Shown here in pieces: positions 1 to 9,700 of a stretch of 64,000 nt of DNA. The first letter of the stretch is position 1. Each line of letters opens with the position of its first letter. The notes beneath the pieces were generated by a model that saw only the letters and a list, made by a program, of their open reading frames with translations, made no database searches and was not told the origin of the DNA. Source of the DNA: Linyphia triangularis (Eukaryota > Arthropoda > Arachnida > Araneae > Linyphiidae); assembly GCA_963978545.1 (NCBI GenBank), contig OZ021724.1, positions 99,245,792-99,309,791 of the forward strand, given 5' to 3'. Made by a program: the position numbers and the translations under genes.

Positions 1-39
1 CACACAAAAGTGCCGCGGCACAGTGGTTGAGAATCACTG
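1..39. mobile_element. end of a hAT-type DNA transposon
   Basis: The window opens inside a repeat ending GGTTGAGAATCACTG. This resembles the terminal inverted repeat of Charlie-like hAT elements, whose other end would read CAGTGGTTCTCAACC. Only this terminus is present, and the rest lies left of base 1. Confidence 0.45.
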
Positions 40-218
40 CAATAAACATTTGAGTTTGACGTATAAACCAATTTCAGATTAAAACAATGGTTTTAAATGA
101 TTTTATAACTTACTATATTATTTTTCATATTTCATTAGGCTTGTGCTTTCTTTTGGTTTATTATTTACCAATGGTTTATTATTAATTATATGGATTTCAT
201 TGTTAAATTATAGCATAC

Positions 219-269
219 CCATTTTACCCCACACTATACTCATTTTCCCCGGCATGGGGTAAAATGGGT
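219..269. repeat. short foldback (CCCATTTTACCCC hairpin)
   Basis: CCCATTTTACCCC and its complement GGGGTAAAATGGG flank about 25 nt, giving a perfect 13-bp stem. A related CCCATTTTAGCCC lies near 444. The rest of 40-564 is AT-rich non-coding sequence in which I see no gene. Confidence 0.6.
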
Positions 270-564
270 ATATTAAACATACACCTATAAAATATTTTCT
301 CACAAACATATTTATGTCACAAAATAATAGAAATTTATGTATTATTATTCCCAAGATGTGCAATATGAAGAAAAACCAAAATAAAATTGTTAAACATTTA
401 TATGAAAACTTTAGCTCAACATAATAAAACAGTGATTTTTACACCCATTTTAGCCCACCCTACTTTATTCAGAATACCAGGAGGATAAATTAAAAAAAAA
501 AAATGGAATCGGTTTGTTTGTACTCCCAGCTTACCACCATTTTACACCAGAGAAACTACTCTAC

Positions 565-718
565 CTCCTTGATGGTGTTATCCCTGAACTGGTCTGCCTC
601 TTCGAGATGCTTGCGCAGGAATAGTAGAGCATGCAGGTATCCCGTTCGCCCGTACAGGAGTTCGTCAGGGACGTCACTGCTCTGAAAGGAGCAAACATCC
701 CGCTCCAAGTTCTCTAGC
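565..718 (-). CDS. LANCL: LANCL coding exon 4 (last in window)
   Basis: Minus-strand exon between CTTTTTCAG and GTAGAG, phase 2 to 0. It encodes DVPDELLYGRTGYLHALLFLRKHLEEADQ, a highly conserved LANCL block. The next exon (expected to carry the zinc-site HG region) is not found at 1-564 and must lie outside the window. Confidence 0.9.
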
Positions 719-3700
719 CTGAAAAAGAGGCATTTGTGAGAATAAGAACGATAAAAGATATAAGAAATATTTAAATAAACATACTTTGTATAGAATATCT
801 CTTTTATTATTTCTGTAACCCAAAGGCAAAGAATGCTAAATTTATTTTATCTTGTTTTTAGATTAAAAAAAAAAAAAAACACTGCTGTTTGACTGCTACT
901 ACTAATGCTAATTAATTTTTTTAGACCTTCTGTGTGACAGAGGCTCCTGGATTGCAATTTATAGACTAGCTAGCAGTTACATCAAGTGCTTCACATTCAT
1001 TGAGGTTAGGAAGATCTTCACCGCTTGCTCCAAGGGCCACGACCACCAGGCTTCACCTGAGCATTTGACAGACTGCTTGAACATCTTAAGGAAGGACATC
1101 AATAATGATTCTATTCTTGTACTCGACTTTCATAGAGTCAACGGACTCATGGATCTCGTCTGACTCTGTCAGACATGGAGGATAAGCAACAACAACATTT
1201 AAATATATATATATATACTTGTGTGATGTCCCAAATTTGGAGTTCCGAAATGTTTTCATTGGTCGCGGTTTTTAACTGTGACCGTTCTTTCCGTCAAAAC
1301 GTAAACAAAAACATAGATGAATTTTTGATGAGTAAATAGCGATCGTAGCGTTTATGACATCACCATTACATGATTTTAATATGATTACAAAAAACTAATT
1401 TCGTTCTCGCGAGGAATATTTGTACTGCTTTTTTTAAAGTTTGGAATGAAAAAATAAAACTATATATTCTATGATTTATTACATTTCATAAAACTTTCAC
1501 GATCAATTCCCATTTCCCTAAGTGATAATTCCCATTTCCCAAAGTGGTGCGTACACTTGAAAGAGAAAAAAAATTCAAAGACTTTTCAAGCACTTTTTCC
1601 AAGATGGATTATTAACATTAACACACATGGATGTACATGAAAAAAAGTCAAATTTTATTGGTGCATGCTCAATTCGAGTAAATACTAAAAAAAAAAATAT
1701 GTATGTTACACAATCTGAAAACTTAAAATCACCCCCCCCCCCCCTTCCCCTCTAAAATTTAAATCCACACAGAGTAAACCACTTTCCAGGTATGTTCAGT
1801 GACACCGTGTTGTTCTTCCACGGTAAGTGCCTGCACCGAATGTCTCTGTTCGTCTCATATTATCATAACTCTCGAATGGATTAACTTACGGGGAGTTGGT
1901 ACCCAAAAATTTTTAATCAATTTTGAGTTTATTATTATTAATCAAAATTTAAATTATCTCCTTTAAAAGGAAACCTCATTTGTAATAATACCTCAACTAA
2001 AAGTATTTTTAATAATATTTCAAAGACAAAATTGATAACAATTAGTGTAAGTAAAGTTTTCTTTGAAATGCGTTTTTCTCAAAAATACATTTTTTAAGTT
2101 TCATGCACCTTTTTCTCAGAACCTATGCAAACTATCTTCGTGAAATTTTTACCAATTATTCCTTCTATGTATCTGTACATACTGAAGTGAGATTTTGTTG
2201 TTATTTTAAAAATTATTTTTGACTTGGCTTTTTTCGGCAAAAAAACTTGTGATTTTCAACAAATTTTTCATCGAAGGGGGAAGCAAAGTGGCGTGAGAAA
2301 TAACACAATCTTGTATGTTCAATCATCTTTTAATGGTTGCTTAACTAAATTCGAAGGATTTTTGCTAATTTTGTTTACCAAATTTTTTTAAGTGGCTACA
2401 TTTTTAGAAAATAAAATAAAATCCAGGCACTTTAAACCTATTTTTAAAAAAATTAAGGCTTTCAAGCACTTGAAAAGAAAAGTTTTTATTTTTCAAGCAC
2501 TTTTCAAGGTTTTTTAAAAGCATATGAACCATGTCTCTGTTTCAAAATTATTTTCTAAATAGTCTTTGTTGCTGTGCATATTGAGGTAATTTATTCAAAT
2601 GTTATCAATGACATTAACAATTAAAAACAAAAACAAATGCTAAGCAAACGACGTCGCATCTACCATACCTTCTGGCAAGATCGCTGGCCTCCCTGGGCAT
2701 TTCTTTCCGATGGTACAGCACAGACGTGATGGCCATGGGTCCGGAGACACCACACAGGAAAGAGAACTTCTTTTTCTTGAGGTTGGGGAGGACAGGCTCG
2801 ACAAATGAAAGGGCATCTTTCATAAAATCTCTGCCCTCCATTGGCATGTTATCCAGGAAATGAAGGTAAAGGAGAGCAATCCCTGAAATGAATTGTCCCA
2901 TCAACAGGTTGGTAACAATATATTATTACAAAAAATTTCTGTATATAACTGTAAATAGTGACATATCTCTTATAAAGTTCTATTTTATTGATGACCGATT
3001 TTCCTAATTTGGACAGATTGCTCCAAATTTTTAGTTATTACATTTTTTTTTGGGAGCCAAATTTCTTTTCAAGAATTAAGTTTCAGAAGTTGGTTTAAAC
3101 TAGCTACTAACATCAATAAAGCCCGAAATAATGATCTTATTATTTGACCGCATACAAATGTCTAAAGAGTGGCACGCTGCTTGCGAGCCTCAGTTTGCGA
3201 GCACTGTGCCAAAAGCACTTTGACGACTTTCACTTTAGTAGTTGCAATTAAAGTACCACTTTTTGATAGAAACAAGAGTTGCAGTGCTTAACTTACAGCA
3301 GTAATCCCATGCAGAGACCTCACTTTTTAATAAATACCAATAAGATTACCTCAGTGGCCAGGTAAATTGTCAAACCTGTGATTGGAAAGTGGCAGACTGA
3401 ATCCTGGTGTGTATATTAAATATGCTGCAGACGTAATGGCCTCTTATTGGCTTGTTGGGAATGGAAAGAAAAGTGATTACTCAGAGACTGTGACCAGGTT
3501 ATCAAACCGAGTTTTAAATCGTGAAGCGAAATTTTTTCATTTGTGTATTATTTGCTATAAAGCTTCAGGCAAGATGGGCAGCCTGTTCAGATTAAAAAAA
3601 AAAATGTTTACTTAAGAATAATTTTTTTAAATTTCTATATTTTCCTTTGTAACCTTAAAAAAATTTTATTAACTTTTTTTTAAATATAATACCTTGTTTT

Positions 3701-6700
3701 AACCATGAGGAAAGGGCCGCGTAGCCCAGTCGGGAGAGTATCGTTCTCGCAACTAGAAGGTTGCGAGCCCTGAGGTTGCGAGTTCGGGCCTGGGACCGAC
3801 TAAAGACCGCCGTGTTCGCTAATGGTGACTGGAGCACGTTAAATCAGTCATGGTCGCAAAGTCCTCCAAGTTCCCATACAAATCAATACCTCTGGGGGTG
3901 GCAAAGCTAAGTCTTCTGGAGGAATCTTCTGCTTGGTATTACCTCTAAATTAAGAAGTTCCACATACGGTCGGTAGTGCTGCCATCTACCGGATAGCTAC
4001 AGAAAGAGGTAGAAATGAACTCTTCGGTGGCTATAGGTAGACTTGCTCACTCCCTCTCGCGAGTGTGCGTTTACATCCTGTGCAGTACTGCCCACTACCG
4101 ATCTGTACGGGATATGGGGTTGGTACAAAATGCTTAAGCAGAGGTGCCTTAGTCCCCATAATCCTTGATAAGAAGAAGAAGAAGAACCATGCGGAACGCA
4201 CATCCTAAGAGATCTCTCTACTTACTGCTATAGACTCTTTGAAAATTAGCAACTTGTATGTTTGATTAAAAAGAAATGTTTGATATTTCCTCAATTGTGT
4301 TATGGAATTCCTTAACCAAAAACAAATAAAAAAAAATTATGTTTCTGCTATAAAATACACGAAAAGACATCTCAGGTCGATTTTGCGTTCCAAAGTGATT
4401 TTTTGATTGCGTGTACACTAGGGTTAAAAAAAAAAATCATGAAAGTAGTATTACTAAATTCATGTAATTCTTTTCATGAAAACATGCCCAAATGTAAGAC
4501 CTTTAGTTATAATAACAAAATTGTTTTTTTTCACAGTACTATTGGGGAAAGGGAAGTCGGATGGTTCTTATAAACTGCCTGTCTAACTGATGTGCAAAAT
4601 AAAAGGGACAAGTCACTACAGTCACACAGCTAGCGTTTAGACTATATTGGAGTGGCAGAGGGGATTGTTCAGGGAATACTAAACTGTTTCTTTTTAACTG
4701 ACATCATGTTTAATCATTCGTTTTTTTTTTTTATTTTCAATTACCCATATGTATACATAGAGTAATGAAAGTATTGTATTCGGTCCAAAAACAATTTTTG
4801 ATTTTTTTTTTTTGTATTTCTCCATGTTTTGGAACATCTCGATTTCAAAAAAGTGCTTTAGAAAAATTTTCTGTCTGTGCGTGTACGCGGTCAGCATAAC
4901 TCCCGAACAAATTGACCTAACATGTTCAAATTTGGTGTGCAGGTTGATGATGGCAGAGGGACCTACCATGAAGGGTTTCGTCAAAATCGCGTATGTGCAT
5001 AAGGTAGCTGCAATTGAAAAAATGTTTTTCGGCAAATGCTAAAAAAATGGTTCTAACGATTTGCTCAAAATCGCTGTGGTAATGTCTCTGAAGTTGTTCT
5101 AAACATACCCACCTCCGAAATTCTCATAAAAATTCGATAAAAGCATAAAAAGTTGAAAAACAAGTGCCTTTAACACAGAGCTCTCTGCCCTTGAGCATCG
5201 TCCATCAACAATTGATTTTTTTGTGTTTCACGCACAAGCTAGAGCAGTGTAATGCCTATTGCATAAAACCACCAATTTTTGCCACTTTGGCATTTTTTTT
5301 TTGGCTCACATAAAAATTATTGCCAAAAATATTACCCAACTGGCCATTTTTATTTAAATAAATGAAAATAAGAAAAGGGTAAGTAACACCATGTTAAATT
5401 TTACTGCAATGACCAATATTATACAGTGTAATTGAAAGTTGTGCAATTTTCCACACCCCTAGTTTTAAATGTGATAACTATATACTTTCAGAAAGGTCTG
5501 CCTAACTTTGAAATGACATAACTGCTAAACAATGAGAGACAAGTGGTACAGTTGGAGTGACAGGGATGGAATTTAAAACATACCAGCAGAATTAGTTAGA
5601 ATATTGAAATGTGGCAACAAATTGCTAAAAAATTTGAATATAGCAGAGTGAGTTCATCACTTCCCTTTTGAAAAGGAATCTCAACTGGATACAGGGTGGC
5701 CACAAAATTCTGGAAAAAAGTTCTCTGATAATTCCCGGACAGATTTCTAAAAAAATTCCCTGATTTTAGGGTAACCTTTTTTTATTCAAATTTCCTCAAC
5801 TTTTCCAGATGTGTAGACATCCTGATCAAATAGAAAGAGATACCATGCCAATTTTTTAAAAAATAGTTTTGGCTGTAATGAAAAGTCTAAATTATTCCGT
5901 AACATTAAACCTTTAACGATTACCGCCACAATTCTCCGAGAAAATACCGATGAACGGGGAAACGTACCTTCAGAACAAAGAAAATTTCGCCGATTTTCTT
6001 GAAATTTAATAAAAAACTCCCTGACATTTCCCTGATTTTTTCCCCGAGTCAGAAAGCTTCCTGACACTTCCCTGATTTCCAAGTTCTGTGGCCCCTCTGT
6101 GGATTATGCAACCCAAATGGTCACTTTTGCAGAATTCTGTGGTTTTGCTAGATACAAAGACAGGTTTTGAGTGCCTTATATTCACCAGTTTTATTTACTA
6201 ACAAATCTATCCAAATGAAAATAGGCCTCATTGGTAAATTATATGCACTCCCGTTAATCAGTTTTGGAAAGTTGTAGATTTAAAATTTCATACCTGTTAA
6301 TCCAACACATCCCTTGTCTCTTCAAACTGTCTCTAATTTTTGACAGTTGCGTCATTTCAAAATTAGGGATTCGATTCTGTAAGACTCTGTATATTCTATT
6401 GAATACATACTGGTAAGGTACGTGAAGATCAAAAGGTATGCAGTCTTTATTTAAACAAGCAAAAACTCCTGCCAGACTCGGAGGTCTGTTTATTTGTAGG
6501 TTTTTTTTTTTAAAGTTTTTTATTTAAGAATTTTCAGAAAGATTACCATTTTTATATAATTTTGTGGAAAATTCTAAAGTTTACTATCACAAGGAAAGCG
6601 TGGGTTACGTCAAAAATAAAAACATGCAATTGTATGATATCCTCTATAGACCTTGGGTCAACTTAAATGGAAACAATTTTGAATTTTTTTTAAGGTCAAT

Positions 6701-9700
6701 TATTTTTATGTTATTTGATCCTCAAAAAAAGGGAAAAACAAAACAAAAAAAAAATATGCGGGAAAAAAAAACTCCTTGCAAGCTCAGGTCTCTACAGGAT
6801 ACATGGAGGAAAAAAGAAAAGAAAAAAAAAAAATTTTTTTTTTGAAAACGTATAATTTAATGAAACATCTACTTTTTAAGCATACATATCTGAGAAAGAT
6901 TCTTGTTTCGCAAATTGATATTTGTAAAGAAGGTCTCTTTTTTAAAATTATAATTTTGAAAAGGGTCAGTAAAATTTATCTTAAACAGACTATGTAAACT
7001 TCCCGAAATTTGAATACACTCTATTATATTCTATTTTTTACCTGATGTGCCAGTATATACGCTGGTATCTGACCAATCAATATTATCATTGGACATGTGT
7101 AATTCCAAAGTCTCAAGAAGAGTGATGATATTCTCCTTTACAAGCGCCTCCAAAGCAGGTGTCAGCTGAAAATAAAAGGCCAGTATTAAACAATGGCGAT
7201 GCATTTTGAGTTGAATATTTTTCATGCATATCAAACAGTTTTTTGTACAGTTTTGGTAACTTGTTGACCTAATTTTGATCAACATTAACCCTTTGAAGCA
7301 CAAATTTTAATTTTATTTTCGATTTTAATGACATTTGGTATGGGCTGTCTTTATGTGTAGAAGAATGATGGAGTAAACTTCTTTTTTGTAAAAAAAAATT
7401 TATTTGACTTTTGTAAGTGATTACATTATGAAACCACAGTGCAAGTAACGGTGAACATAAATGACATACCTAATCAAATTTTTTCTGCATAAAAAAATCG
7501 CACTCTGTTTCAGGTCATACAAAATCAAAAATTTACATAGATTATTTATGATATGTGGGAAGCGTGGTTTTACTGTAAAACAAGTCTGCGTATGGAAATA
7601 AAAATTTAAGTAGTTTCAGTGTGGAACCATTAAGCTTCAAAGGGTTAAATGCACCCTCTAACTTATATAAAAAATCAAGCACAATTGATTGCTTCGTTGG
7701 TTGTTTTCAGATTATCTGGCGCCGTCAGCAACACGAGAGCTATAATGCGCCGAAACATTCGTCATTAGACAAGCCAACATACATTTACAAACACACATGC
7801 CAACACGGGACTCGAACCCGCAACCTCGCTGTCTAGAAGCTAGCACGCTAACCACTATACCGTTTGGTCGGCCACAATTGATTGCAAAATTGTTTGTAGA
7901 CATAACGACTGGAAAAAACAACTTGGAATTCCACACTCAACAAGAGGGCACCTGTCAGTCGCTGAGGTCTTTGCTAAGTAAAATAATCAAAATTAAAAAC
8001 AAACAGTCATCTTTCTTTATTTTAAGAACAGTACTGTTGCCACTCACTGCATAAGTAAAACCAAGCATGTGCATTTAAACATAATGTGGCTGACATCTAG
8101 TTCGAGATCCCAAAACACCATATGGAGGATTAATGGTTCAATATAACCAAATGAATAACATAGATAAAGCAAGTAATTGCAAATCAGTACAACAAATCAT
8201 AATAGGTATCTTACAGCATCTTCTACATTTTTCTGTTGCTATGTAAGACGTAAAAACCACACAATGAAATGGCCACTTTAGCTATATGCAAAACTGTGGC
8301 GGCTCGTGCAGTACAGCCGGGCTGCATCTAAATTTATTAGTTCAAAACTAAAATGATATATTTTACAATTTTCTAAAATGAAGATCCAACTTCTTATGCG
8401 AGTGTAAAAAAATCTGATAAAAAGCAAACTTGTTGCCTCAATACTTAATTCACGAGAAAAAATCTCGCTTTCAATCAACCTATACTGGTGATCTTCCTCC
8501 GAGTGTCCCTGGAAGAGAGTTTTGGCTGCGACGTTGCCACCCGTTGGCATGGTAACCAATGGAACCCAACAGATCCTTGGGAATCCAAAAATCTGCAGTA
8601 ACTATTAGATGTTTTGAACCTCAGTCAAATTGATTGGAAAAGAAAATGAATTTTGCTAGATTTTTCAGTGCATAAGTTTGTATAAAAATTGAGATTTTTT
8701 ATACTTTCAATGTTAGAAAAATTCTATTAAAAAACTATATAGTCTAGAAACTAGCAGATGGAGGTTCATAACACTAAGAATGATATTATGAACAATTTCC
8801 AGCCATAATTTATTTTTTTGGACACTTAAAACTCGAGTAGTGGTTCAAAAATATGCTAATTATAATGAGTTAAATGTAAATTAGTTAATTAATTTTTAAA
8901 GGAAAAAGAATTTTTTTTTGTGTAAACATCATTACTATTTATGTACTTTTAAGTGAAAAAAATATGTTTTTTAAAATGATAATTAAAAAAAAAAAAGTTC
9001 AAGCGATGATTGTGGAAAGTGTATGTGTGTGGTTGGGGGTGGGGGGGGGGGGGAGTCGCATGTTTCCAGCTGCACCAGGGATGAGAGTGATCAGAGAGCA
9101 AAAAGGAGGAAATCCAAAAATTCGTTGAAAAAGCTCGCGGAAGGAATACACAAAAATTCAACAAAAAAAGCATCAGGAAGGATGATTCAATAATTTTAAA
9201 GATACAATGAAATATCTCATACTATATAATAATTACATTTCAAATATTAGGAGTTAGTGAAGTAATCTGAGAGGAAAGGGGAGCTAAGAGGGAAATTTTT
9301 TTGTTTAGACATGAGGAAAAGTATACTTTTTGCAGGGAAAACTGGTTCAGATCAGAAAAATGCGGATCCTCAAAACAGGGACAAAGAGAAGGAAAATGTT
9401 ACATAAAAACCAAAAAGGAGGAAATCCTCCACAAGGAGGAAAACTGTCATCTCTGAGTTGCACTAACATTTTCGACCACAGGCCGCCGCTGATGCAAAAT
9501 TCTTTATTAGAACACTGGATATAAAGCCTGATTAAATGCTTGTAATTAAGAAAGGTCCAAGGATACACACATGTTGTAACGGACCTGCATGTAACTTTGA
9601 CCGTCTGGCTAGCTGCTGTGTCATTTGCATTGATTTCTGGGATAGTGCCTGTGTAACGTGATCAGGACACGTCTTTTCCTATGGCGAAGGAGCAATTTTT

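Noticed and set aside
4694..5042. Overlapping ORFs on both strands
   Set aside because: Mirror frames in AT-rich repeat-like DNA with no recognised domain.
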